Shown here one piece after another: positions 7,306-13,983 of a stretch of DNA of 13,983 nucleotides. The DNA comes from CBDUQN01 sp965369375. Lineage in GTDB: Bacteria; Krumholzibacteriota; Krumholzibacteriia; Krumholzibacteriales; Krumholzibacteriaceae. The stretch lies in assembly GCA_965369375.1 (NCBI GenBank), contig CBDUQN010000081.1:1-13983 (forward strand), in the 5' to 3' direction. How positions within the stretch are numbered: position 1 is the stretch's first letter; every line of letters starts with the position of its first letter. Below the pieces are notes generated by a model that was not told the DNA's origin, ran no database searches, and saw only the letters and a list, made by a program, of their open reading frames with translations. A program made the position numbers and the translations under genes.

Positions 7306-7326
7306 CGCAGCAAGGGGGCACAAATA

Positions 7327-8235
7327 ATGAGAATCGGAATGGTAGGTCTCGGCCGCATGGGAGCGAACATGGCCGAGCGCCTTATCAAGGGAGGACACGA
7401 GGTCGTCGGATTCGCTCCGCGGGCGGAATCAGTGAAGAGAGTCGTGGACAAGGGGGCGGTCGGATCCGAATCACTCGGCGACCTGGTGGGCAAGCTTGGG
7501 CCTCCGAGGCCTATCTGGCTCATGGTACCATCGGGCGACGCGATCGATCAGGTGATAAATGATCTCATCCCTCTGCTCGATCGAGGCGATGTGATCATCG
7601 ACGGCGGAAACTCGAACTACAAAGGCACGATCCGCCGAGCCTCGATGCTCGGGAAAAATGGAATCGAGATGGTCGATGCCGGAACGAGCGGTGGCGTGTG
7701 GGGCCTGACCGAGGGATACAGCATGATGATCGGCGGCGATGAAGATGTCGTAAACCGCCTGAAACCCATTTTCGAAACCCTCGCCCCCGCCCCGGACAAG
7801 GGATGGGGGCGTGTCGGTCCCAACGGAGCCGGCCATTTCGTCAAGATGATTCACAACGGCATCGAATACGGTCTTATGGAGGCCTACGCGGAAGGTTTCA
7901 GCTTGATGAAGCACAAGGAAGAGTTCGGTCTCGACCTTCACCGGATATCCGAAATATGGCGCCACGGCAGCGTCGTCCGCTCGTGGCTCCTCGATCTCAT
8001 CGCAGACGCACTCGCTGAAAATCCGGAGCTCAAAGGCATAGCCCCGTATGTCGAGGACTCGGGAGAGGGGCGCTGGACGGTGGCCGAAGCGATCGATCTC
8101 GACGTGCCGGCCCCCGTGATCGCGCTCTCCCTCTTCCAGCGTTTCCGTTCACGCGATGAAGACTCATATTCGGACAAGCTGCTTGCCGCCATGCGAAACC
8201 AGTTCGGCGGTCACGCCGTCAAGCGGGAGGACTAG
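7327..8235 (+). CDS. gnd: 6-phosphogluconate dehydrogenase, decarboxylating (short form)
   Basis: Oxidatively decarboxylates 6-phosphogluconate to ribulose 5-phosphate, the third step of the oxidative pentose phosphate pathway. At 302 residues it belongs to the short (YqeC/GndA-type) class and not the roughly 470-residue class. The Rossmann motif GLGRMGANM is at 7-15. DGGNSNYKGT (from D92) and SGGVWGLTEGYSMMIGGD line the substrate site. The catalytic lysine is K173 in HFVKMIHNGIEYG, with N177 and E180 of the conserved HNxxEY. Cofactor choice is not decided by the sequence. GGGGG precedes the ATG, and the stop is two bases from zwf, so the two are surely cotranscribed. Confidence 0.95.
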   Translation: MRIGMVGLGRMGANMAERLIKGGHEVVGFAPRAESVKRVVDKGAVGSESLGDLVGKLGPPRPIWLMVPSGDAIDQVINDLIPLLDRGDVIIDGGNSNYKGTIRRASMLGKNGIEMVDAGTSGGVWGLTEGYSMMIGGDEDVVNRLKPIFETLAPAPDKGWGRVGPNGAGHFVKMIHNGIEYGLMEAYAEGFSLMKHKEEFGLDLHRISEIWRHGSVVRSWLLDLIADALAENPELKGIAPYVEDSGEGRWTVAEAIDLDVPAPVIALSLFQRFRSRDEDSYSDKLLAAMRNQFGGHAVKRED

Positions 8236-8237
8236 AT

Positions 8238-9698
8238 ATGCCCGTGCAAGAAATTCAGCCCCACATCTTCGTCGTTCTCGGCGCGACGGGGGATTTAACG
8301 AGCAGGAAGTTGTTGCCGGCAATCTATCACCTTGCATCTCAGGGATATCTCAAAGATCGCAGCCTCTTTCTCGGTGTTGCGCGCAATGCCGGGATCGACG
8401 ACGAGCGCTATCGAGCCATGGCCAGGGAATCCCTCGCCGCCTTCGGCCTGCCTATCGACGATCAAAGCAAGAGCTGGTGCGACATGTGTGTCTACTATCA
8501 ACCGATCGGCGAGGGAAAACCGCAGGATTACCGTAATCTCGCCGAGAGGATTACGAATCTCGAAAGGGAGCACGGACTGCCGGGAAACAGGGTTTTTTAC
8601 GCGGCTCTTCCCCCGTCGACATATCCGTCGGTCGTCGAAAGTCTCGGCCGAGCAGGTCTGAACAGCGGTCCCGGCTGGACGAGGATCGTCATCGAAAAAC
8701 CATTCGGGCGGGACCTCGAATCGGCGAGAAAGCTCAACGAGCAGGTTCACGCGCATTTCGATGAAGAGCAGATCTACCGGATAGATCATTACCTCGGAAA
8801 AGAAACCGTCCAGAATCTCATGGTTTTCCGTTTCGCTAACGCCGTCTTCGAATCGCTCTGGAATCGCGACAGGGTGGAGAGCATACAGATCACCGTTGCG
8901 GAAGATCTCGGTGTAGAGAGAAGAGCCGGATACTATGAGCACGCCGGCGCGATACGGGACATGGTCCAGAGTCATCTCGCGCAGCTTCTCACGCTGATCG
9001 CGATGGAAGTACCCGCACGCTTCGAAGCGGATGCAATACGATACGAAAAAGTCAAGGTGCTCCGGTCGATCATGCCGCTCAATCCGAAGCAGGTCGTTCT
9101 CGGACAGTACGGGCGCGGGGAGATCGACGGCGCGGAAGTTCCCGGCTACCGGGAAGAGGATGGCGTCGCCCCCGGCTCGCAGACCGAAACGTTCACCGCC
9201 ATGCGGCTCGACGTCGATACATGGCGGTGGCAGGGAGTTCCATTCTATCTCAGAACGGGAAAGAGAATGAGCGAGCGGTTGACACAGATCGCCGTCTTGT
9301 TCCGCCGTCCGCCGATCTGCTTCTTCTCGCCGTTTGACCAGTGCGAACCGCGCACAAACGTGCTGCTCATGACAATTCAGCCGAGAGAAGCGTTCACGCT
9401 CTCCTTCGACGTCAAGAAACCGGGAGAACCGTTCAGTCTCGCGGAGCAGAGTTTCGATTTCTGTTACCAGGACGCATTCGGCCCCCTGCCCGACGCCTAT
9501 GAAACACTCCTGCTCGATATTATCGCCGGTGATCAAACACTATTTGTGCATGCCGACGAAGTCGAGGCATCGTGGGAACTCTTCACACCGGCACTCGACT
9601 GGAAACTGCCCGTGCACAAGTATGCCGCGGGAAGCCGGGGACCGGTCGAAGCCGACAAACTCCTCAGCGCCGATGGGCGGTCATGGTTGGCTCTCTAG
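8238..9698 (+). CDS. zwf: Glucose-6-phosphate 1-dehydrogenase
   Basis: Oxidises glucose 6-phosphate to 6-phosphogluconolactone, the entry step of the oxidative pentose phosphate pathway and a main NADPH source. At 486 residues it has normal length. Visible motifs are the nucleotide-binding GATGDLTSRKLLPA (15-28), EKPFGRDLESA, the substrate-binding signature RIDHYLGKE (181-189), the following VQNLMVFRFAN, and AGAIRDMVQSH, whose H246 matches the catalytic base histidine; the usual QNH reads QSH here. Later blocks include VPFYLRTGKRM and the C-terminal YETLLLDIIAGDQTLF. GGGAGG (8226-8231), inside the end of gnd, precedes the ATG. Confidence 0.97.
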   Translation: MPVQEIQPHIFVVLGATGDLTSRKLLPAIYHLASQGYLKDRSLFLGVARNAGIDDERYRAMARESLAAFGLPIDDQSKSWCDMCVYYQPIGEGKPQDYRNLAERITNLEREHGLPGNRVFYAALPPSTYPSVVESLGRAGLNSGPGWTRIVIEKPFGRDLESARKLNEQVHAHFDEEQIYRIDHYLGKETVQNLMVFRFANAVFESLWNRDRVESIQITVAEDLGVERRAGYYEHAGAIRDMVQSHLAQLLTLIAMEVPARFEADAIRYEKVKVLRSIMPLNPKQVVLGQYGRGEIDGAEVPGYREEDGVAPGSQTETFTAMRLDVDTWRWQGVPFYLRTGKRMSERLTQIAVLFRRPPICFFSPFDQCEPRTNVLLMTIQPREAFTLSFDVKKPGEPFSLAEQSFDFCYQDAFGPLPDAYETLLLDIIAGDQTLFVHADEVEASWELFTPALDWKLPVHKYAAGSRGPVEADKLLSADGRSWLAL

Positions 9699-9711
9699 GC
9701 GCTGTTTTACT

Positions 9712-10482
9712 ATGGTTCGCAAGCGTCACGTATATGTATTTGAAGACCTCGAATCGATGAGCCGGGCCGCCGCACAGCGGCTCGTCATTACAATCGAGGA
9801 AACGATCCGCGAGCGCGGCCGTTTTGCGCTTGCCCTCCCGGGCGGCTCCACCCCCCGCACACTGTACCGTATCTTAGCCGAAGAGTATCAAGACAAGATC
9901 CCCTGGGCGCACGTGCACCTCTTCTGGGGAGATGAGCGGTACGTCCCCGCGGATCACCCGGAAAGCAACTATCACCTGGTCAATGAATCGTTGATTTCAA
10001 AAGTCCCACTCCCTCCCGCCAACATTCATGTTGTGCCGGTCGAATCGGATAGTCCGGAAAACGCCGCCGACAGGTATGAAAAAATCCTGAAACGTTTCTT
10101 CAAGCCGGGCCGACGCCACCATGTTCCTTCATTCGATCTCGTTCTTCTCGGTGTCGGGACGGACGGCCATACCGCATCTCTCTTCGCCGAAAGTCCCGCG
10201 CTGCAGGAGAAAAATCGATGGGCGGTGCCTGTTTCGGCTCCAGAAAAAATCTTCCCAAGAGAACGAATTACCATTACATTACCAATGATAAACGAGTCTC
10301 GATTCGTTTTCTTTCTCGTTTCCGGAGCCGATAAAAAGCGAATCGTACAATTGATCCTGAATGAGCCGGAAACCGCGAGAGAGCGTTTACCTGCAGCCAG
10401 AGTTTCACCGCGAAGGGCGGTTTTCTGGTATCTCGACAAGGACGCTGCCGGTACGTTATATACTGACAATGCCCGAGACTGA
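9712..10482 (+). CDS. pgl: 6-phosphogluconolactonase
   Basis: Hydrolyses 6-phosphogluconolactone, the middle step between zwf and gnd; 256 residues of the DevB/SOL type. Motifs are LPGGSTPRTLYRIL (42-55), FWGDERYVPADHPESNY (71-87), and LLGVGTDGHTASLF (145-158), whose H153 is in the family's conserved GxDGHxASLFP-like loop. VSGADKK lies near the C-terminus. I start at the ATG at 9712, 13 bases after the zwf stop. The frame extends upstream into zwf, but that part reads as out-of-frame shadow. The ribosome site is weak, so translational coupling to zwf is likely. With its two neighbours the whole NADPH-producing branch is encoded together. The stop is TGA. Confidence 0.95.
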   Translation: MVRKRHVYVFEDLESMSRAAAQRLVITIEETIRERGRFALALPGGSTPRTLYRILAEEYQDKIPWAHVHLFWGDERYVPADHPESNYHLVNESLISKVPLPPANIHVVPVESDSPENAADRYEKILKRFFKPGRRHHVPSFDLVLLGVGTDGHTASLFAESPALQEKNRWAVPVSAPEKIFPRERITITLPMINESRFVFFLVSGADKKRIVQLILNEPETARERLPAARVSPRRAVFWYLDKDAAGTLYTDNARD

Positions 10483-10512
10483 CGATCCCGGCATAGAAAG
10501 AAGGAATTGGCT

Positions 10513-11514
10513 ATGAGACCGCCCACAAACGACTGCTCTTCAGCGAATCTGAAAGAATTCGATGCGGCCCTCAAGGAATACCGGATGTACCCGTTGCAGG
10601 CCAGCAACGTTGAAACGATTCAGATAAACGTCGGAAAGCTGTGCAACCAGTGTTGCGCGCACTGTCATGTAGAAGCGGGGCCGGACAGAAAAGAAATCAT
10701 GAAACGCGAAGCGCTCGAGAGATGTCTCGAAATAATAGAAATCAGCGGCATCGACACGGTAGAGCTCACCGGCGGATCGCCTGAGATGAATCCCGGCTTC
10801 AGATGGTTTGTCGAGAAGTGCTCCGGGGCGTGTGTGCGGGCAATCGTTCGATCGAATCTGACCGTGATGCTCGAGGAAGGATACGAGGACATCCCTGCTT
10901 TTCTCAAGGACAACAATGTTGCTATCATCGCCTCCCTTCCATGCTATACGCGAGAGAACGTCGACAAGCAGCGAGGGAAGGGGGTCTACGACAAATCAGT
11001 GGAAGTGCTCAAAAAGCTCAATCGAATAGGGTACGGCATCGAAGATTCGGAATATACGCTCAATCTGATATACAATCCGGGCGGCTCGTTTCTCCCGGGC
11101 AATCAGACGGCGCTCGAAAAGGCATACAGGGAACGGCTCAGGGAAGATCACCAAATCAAATTCAACAGTCTCTTCACCATCACGAACATGCCGATCGGGC
11201 GATTCAAGACTTCTCTCTGCAAGCAGGGAGAATACGGCACGTACATGCATCTGCTGATAGATGCCTTCAATCCCGATGCGGCTGAGCGGGTGATGTGCCG
11301 CAACCTGTTGTCGATCGGCTGGGACGGATCCATCTACGATTGTGATTTCAATCAAATGCTCGACATGAAATGCAACCACGGCGCTCCAGATCACATCGAT
11401 GATTTTGACGCGAAGGCGCTCGAGCATAGAAGGATCGTCACGGCTATCCATTGCTACGGGTGTACCGCGGGAGCCGGCTCAAGCTGCTCCGGCGCGCTGG
11501 ACAATCAAAGTTAA
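10513..11514 (+). CDS. arsS: Radical SAM protein ArsS (arsenosugar biosynthesis type, all-Cys form)
   Basis: Radical SAM enzyme of 333 residues. The 4Fe-4S/SAM motif CxxxCxxC is C44, C48 and C51 in KLCNQCCAHCHVEAGP, which is diagnostic of this family. ELTGGSPEMNP follows. The central LIYNPGGSFLPGNQ and TITNMPIGRF, and the C-terminal Cys-rich region (MCRNLLSIGWDGSIYDCDFNQML, then HCYGCTAGAGSSCSGAL with C314, C317 and C325), match the ArsS domain. ArsS is known to join an adenosyl group to dimethylated arsenic in arsenosugar synthesis. It is usually near arsM, but no ArsM is visible here. Several family members are selenoproteins; here all the C-terminal positions are TGC/TGT cysteines. I chose the ATG at 10513 because GAAGGA lies seven bases upstream; the TTG six bases earlier is too close to it. 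Confidence 0.88.
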   Translation: MRPPTNDCSSANLKEFDAALKEYRMYPLQASNVETIQINVGKLCNQCCAHCHVEAGPDRKEIMKREALERCLEIIEISGIDTVELTGGSPEMNPGFRWFVEKCSGACVRAIVRSNLTVMLEEGYEDIPAFLKDNNVAIIASLPCYTRENVDKQRGKGVYDKSVEVLKKLNRIGYGIEDSEYTLNLIYNPGGSFLPGNQTALEKAYRERLREDHQIKFNSLFTITNMPIGRFKTSLCKQGEYGTYMHLLIDAFNPDAAERVMCRNLLSIGWDGSIYDCDFNQMLDMKCNHGAPDHIDDFDAKALEHRRIVTAIHCYGCTAGAGSSCSGALDNQS

Positions 11515-11542
11515 CGATTCGATAAATAACCGACTGCACACT

Positions 11543-11550
11543 AAGGGAGG
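11543..11550 (+). promoter_or_regulatory. Strong Shine-Dalgarno site deciding the ammonia-lyase TTG start
   Basis: AAGGGAGG lies five bases before the TTG at 11556-11558. No in-frame ATG exists until residue 35, which is too far downstream given that family alignment begins near residue 2, so the TTG start is well supported. A rare TTG start after a near-perfect ribosome site may tune expression down. Confidence 0.8.
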
Positions 11551-11555
11551 TCGTT

Positions 11556-13079
11556 TTGGCTATCACGATTGATGGATCGGGACTTACAATCGAAAAACTC
11601 GTTCGAATCGCACGCTATAACGAAAAGGTCGAGCTTTCCGCCGATTCATACGCGCGCATGAAGAAATGCCGGGCGATGCTGGAGAAAAAAATCGCGGCCC
11701 GCGAGATCATGTACGGCGTAAACACAGGCATAGGCGAGTTCTCCGAGGTGGTGCTCGATGACGACCAGATCAAGGATTTCCAGCGATATCTCATCTATAA
11801 CCACGCCGCCGGTATCGGCGATCCCGCCCCGATAGAGTATATCCGTGGAGCGATGGCCTCGAGGGTGAACGTTCTCGCGCACGGAAACTCCGGCAACCGT
11901 CCGGTTATCGCGGAAACGCTGGTCGAAATGCTGAACAAGGGCGTCACACCGTACGTGTGCCAGAAGGGTTCGGTGGGCGCTTCCGGCGACCTCGCCCCGA
12001 TGGCGCAGCTTGCGCTGCTGCTTCTCGGAGAGGGCAAGGCCTACTACAAGGGAGAGCTCCTCGAGGGCAAGGAAGCGATGGACAAGGCGGGTATCCCGAT
12101 TCCCGGCCTGGAGGCGAGAGACGGTCTCGCCTCGATAAACGGATCCAATGTGCTCACCGCAATGAGCGCAATTATGCTCTATGACACGAACAGATGGCTC
12201 AAGCAGGCCGAAATAGCGGCCGCAATGAGCCTCGAAGCCCTCAAGGCGAACAAGAAACCCTACCAGCCAAAGCTGCACGAGATACGGGGATTTCCCGGCG
12301 CCGTCCGGGCTGCGGCGGCTATGCGAAAGTGCATGGAGGACGGAGACCTGTTCGAGGGCCGGCTCGAGTGCAAGGTCCAGGATGCCTACTCGATGCGGTC
12401 GACGCCACAAGTTATCGGCACCGCTCACGATGCCTACGAATGGGCAAAATCACAGGTGGAGATCGAACTGAACGGGGTTGGAGACAACCCCATATTTTTT
12501 CCCGACGAAGGCATCACGCTATCGGGAGCGAATTTTCAGGGAACACCGATCTGCCTCCCGATGGATATGATCGGTGCCGCGGTCACCATGGTCAGCGTCA
12601 TGTCGGAGCGGCGGATGAACAGGCTGAACCATCCCGCGCTCAACGTCGGTCTCCCTGCATTCCTGACGAAGGGAGCGGGGATGTTCTCCGGTCTCATGCT
12701 CAGCCAGTACACGGCCGACATGCTGATCGTCGAGCAGCGCATCCTCTCGATGCCCGCCTCGATTCAGTCGATCCCCGCGGCTGCCGATCAGGAAGATTTT
12801 GTCTCCATGGGCATGAACACGGCGATCAAGAACATGCAGATAATGGACAATGCGTACGGCATCCTCGGAATCGAATTCATGGCCGCCGCCCAGGCGCTCG
12901 ATTTCCGCGACTACACGTTCGGTCGCGGCGTTACGAAGGCGAAGGAGATAATCCGCAAGTACGTCGAATTTCTCGAGATAGACCGGCCCCTCTACCCCGA
13001 TCACACGAGAATGAAGGAACTGGTCAAATCCTGCGAGATCCTCGAGGAAGTGGAAAAGGTTGTTGGCAGCCTGGGATAG
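11556..13079 (+). CDS. HAL/PAL-family aromatic amino acid ammonia-lyase (HutH-like)
   Basis: MIO-dependent lyase removing ammonia from histidine or an aromatic amino acid; 507 residues, close to bacterial HutH. The prosthetic group forms from A142-S143-G144 in GSVGASGDLAPM. The catalytic tyrosine is Y53 in YGVNTGIG, with H83, N195 (INGSN), Y278 and R281 (QDAYSMRSTPQVIG) and E413 (DQEDFVSMG), all at almost the same numbers as in Pseudomonas putida HAL. E413 and H83 favour a histidine-type pocket. However, residue 82 is Asn where HAL usually has Ser, and GANFQGTPI (324-332) resembles the plant PAL loop rather than HAL's GNFHAEP, so the substrate is open. No hutU, hutI or hutG is nearby, which argues against a simple histidine-degradation operon. 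The start is TTG. Confidence 0.9.
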   Translation: MAITIDGSGLTIEKLVRIARYNEKVELSADSYARMKKCRAMLEKKIAAREIMYGVNTGIGEFSEVVLDDDQIKDFQRYLIYNHAAGIGDPAPIEYIRGAMASRVNVLAHGNSGNRPVIAETLVEMLNKGVTPYVCQKGSVGASGDLAPMAQLALLLLGEGKAYYKGELLEGKEAMDKAGIPIPGLEARDGLASINGSNVLTAMSAIMLYDTNRWLKQAEIAAAMSLEALKANKKPYQPKLHEIRGFPGAVRAAAAMRKCMEDGDLFEGRLECKVQDAYSMRSTPQVIGTAHDAYEWAKSQVEIELNGVGDNPIFFPDEGITLSGANFQGTPICLPMDMIGAAVTMVSVMSERRMNRLNHPALNVGLPAFLTKGAGMFSGLMLSQYTADMLIVEQRILSMPASIQSIPAAADQEDFVSMGMNTAIKNMQIMDNAYGILGIEFMAAAQALDFRDYTFGRGVTKAKEIIRKYVEFLEIDRPLYPDHTRMKELVKSCEILEEVEKVVGSLG

Positions 13080-13085
13080 TATCCG

Positions 13086-13949
13086 ATGAACTACAGGCTT
13101 TCAAATACAAGATCTACTGTTGCCGCTCTGCTCATCTTAGTGATCATTTCCGCCCTGAGCGGATGTCAGCCTGAAAACGGTTCGGAAACGGTATCCTCTC
13201 AACCTGAAAACGGTTCGGAAACGGCGCCGGCCGAGCCGGAGGCCGAGTCGAAAACGGCTGCCACCGAGCCGTCAGAGCTCGTATTCATCCAGGGCGGCGA
13301 GTTTCAAATGGGAACGGAAAAGGGATGGGATACGTGTCCCGCTCATGGCGTATACGTCGACGATTTCTATATCGACAGGCACGAGGTCACGAACGCGCAG
13401 TATTACGCGTTCTGCAAGGAAACGGGGAAAAAACTCCCCGAATTCTGGGGCATGGAGAAATTTCACTGCGGGCTCGCATTTCCCGATCACCCGGTCGCCG
13501 GCGTGAGCTGGTTTGATGCCAGCGAGTACGCGGAGTGGGCCGGCAAGAGGTTGCCCACGGAGGCCGAATGGGAGTATGCCGCCCGGGGCGGCATTGCCGG
13601 CAAGCCGTACCCGTACGGCGATGACATGGATTCCACAATGGCAAACTTCTCCTCGAGCGGGACAGTCCCCGTTTGCAGCTACCCACCCAACGGATACGGA
13701 TTGTGTGATATGGCCGGCAACGTTGTCGAGTGGGTTCAGGACTACTACGACAAGGAATTTTACGTCACAAGCCCCCACAAGAATCCCCGCGGCCCGGATG
13801 ATGGAAAATTTTGCGTAATCCGGGGCGGCGGATGGCACTCGGGCAAATACTGCAACAGGGTTGTCCACCGTAATGCTCTTATCCCGTCATGGGTCGATTT
13901 CAATGTCGGCTTCCGCTGCGCGAAAAACGCCGGCACCGCCGGAAATTAA
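13086..13949 (+). CDS. FGE/SUMF1-fold lipoprotein, probably not a true sulfatase-modifying enzyme
   Basis: Exported lipoprotein of 287 residues. The signal peptide has a hydrophobic core at 12-24 and a perfect lipobox LSGC with C27. A Glu/Thr-rich linker (28-60) contains an 11-residue duplication (QPENGSET, twice). The formylglycine-generating-enzyme domain runs from about 62 to the end: FIQGGEFQMG, DDFYIDRHEVTNAQYYAFC, PVAGVSWFDASEYAEWAGKRLPTEAEWEYAARGG, GNVVEWVQDYY, VIRGGGW and NVGFRCA. Genuine aerobic FGE uses two cysteines in GGS-x-x-C-xxxx-C; here only the second remains (C256 in KYCNR), and the first is lost with a one-residue deletion. This argues for a binding or other role of the fold. 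It begins six bases after the ammonia-lyase stop with a weak ribosome site. Confidence 0.88.
   Translation: MNYRLSNTRSTVAALLILVIISALSGCQPENGSETVSSQPENGSETAPAEPEAESKTAATEPSELVFIQGGEFQMGTEKGWDTCPAHGVYVDDFYIDRHEVTNAQYYAFCKETGKKLPEFWGMEKFHCGLAFPDHPVAGVSWFDASEYAEWAGKRLPTEAEWEYAARGGIAGKPYPYGDDMDSTMANFSSSGTVPVCSYPPNGYGLCDMAGNVVEWVQDYYDKEFYVTSPHKNPRGPDDGKFCVIRGGGWHSGKYCNRVVHRNALIPSWVDFNVGFRCAKNAGTAGN
13166..13224 (+). repeat. 33-base tandem duplication in the lipoprotein linker
   Basis: Bases 13166-13191 recur at 13199-13224 with one mismatch in 26, a 33-base period that keeps the reading frame and encodes QPENGSET twice, separated by VSS. It lies just after the lipidated cysteine, in a linker where length changes are tolerated. 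The near-identical DNA suggests a recent slippage duplication. Confidence 0.85.
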
Positions 13950-13983
13950 ACCGCACGGATCGTGTAGCATTCTACTTTCCCAC
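13950..13983. other. Right-edge noncoding remnant
   Basis: These are the 34 bases after the FGE-fold gene stop. CACG-GAT-CGTG (about 13956-13966) can form only a four-pair hairpin without a T-run, so it is not called a terminator. No gene begins before the window ends. Confidence 0.3.

Noticed and set aside
7303..7326. The PIG-L TGA stop is in frame with gnd and no other stop intervenes, so Sec readthrough or a fusion is conceivable.
   Set aside because: No hairpin follows this TGA, both proteins are complete family-length units, and gnd has its own ribosome site and ATG. The shared frame is a chance event.
8295..9536. 413-residue minus-strand open frame inside zwf.
   Set aside because: It is a shadow of a strongly conserved enzyme gene with no ribosome site or family likeness.
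10480..10512. The pgl TGA stop is also in frame with arsS through an open linker.
   Set aside because: The linker has no SECIS-like hairpin, pgl is complete at its TGA, and arsS has its own Shine-Dalgarno site and start.

Overview
The window looks like a piece of a moderately GC-rich chromosome from a Gram-negative bacterium. It encodes an outer-membrane barrel protein and two exported proteins with (likely) lipoprotein signals. The genes are tightly packed, and the spaced Shine-Dalgarno sites are mostly GGGAGG-like. TTG and GTG starts occur beside ATG. Nothing fixes the phylum. The mix of a likely selenoprotein, ArsS, a short Gnd and an Omp85 protein would fit a deltaproteobacterium-like or deep-branching candidate lineage, but that is inference. 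No mobile element, CRISPR array, rRNA or tRNA was seen.

Layout. Two directons diverge from a 197-base intergenic region (4475-4671). The leftward one (4474 down to 129) encodes, in order of transcription, a single-domain CHR/chromate-type transporter, a DHHA1-containing AlaX-type alanyl-tRNA editing protein, protein-L-isoaspartate methyltransferase (Pcm), an AcuC/class II-type histone deacetylase-family protein, and a UbiG-like class I methyltransferase. The AlaX/Pcm/deacetylase genes overlap by 1-4 bases. This reads as a protein quality and repair group.

The rightward directon (4672-13949) has nine genes with gaps of 2-45 bases: a single-POTRA Omp85 barrel protein, an exported rhodanese, a BshB2-like PIG-L/LmbE deacetylase, 6-phosphogluconate dehydrogenase (gnd), glucose-6-phosphate dehydrogenase (zwf), 6-phosphogluconolactonase (pgl), the radical SAM protein ArsS, a HAL/PAL-family ammonia-lyase with a TTG start, and an FGE-fold lipoprotein. 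gnd-zwf-pgl is the complete oxidative pentose phosphate branch, the cell's NADPH source. With a possible low-molecular-weight-thiol deacetylase and a rhodanese, it suggests a redox theme.

The main result is that the rhodanese gene is interrupted by an in-frame TGA (6454-6456) exactly where the catalytic residue of the rhodanese loop should be. The frame continues for 41 more codons of clean rhodanese sequence. A stable hairpin with a G/U-rich apical loop lies 21 bases after the TGA, as expected for a bacterial SECIS. I read this as a selenocysteine-containing rhodanese (Cys-Ser-Sec motif) of 147 residues, which ordinary gene callers would cut at residue 105. TGA is used as a normal stop by several neighbours, so this is local recoding and not a changed genetic code. 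The neighbouring ArsS belongs to a family that includes selenoproteins, but here it is the all-cysteine form.
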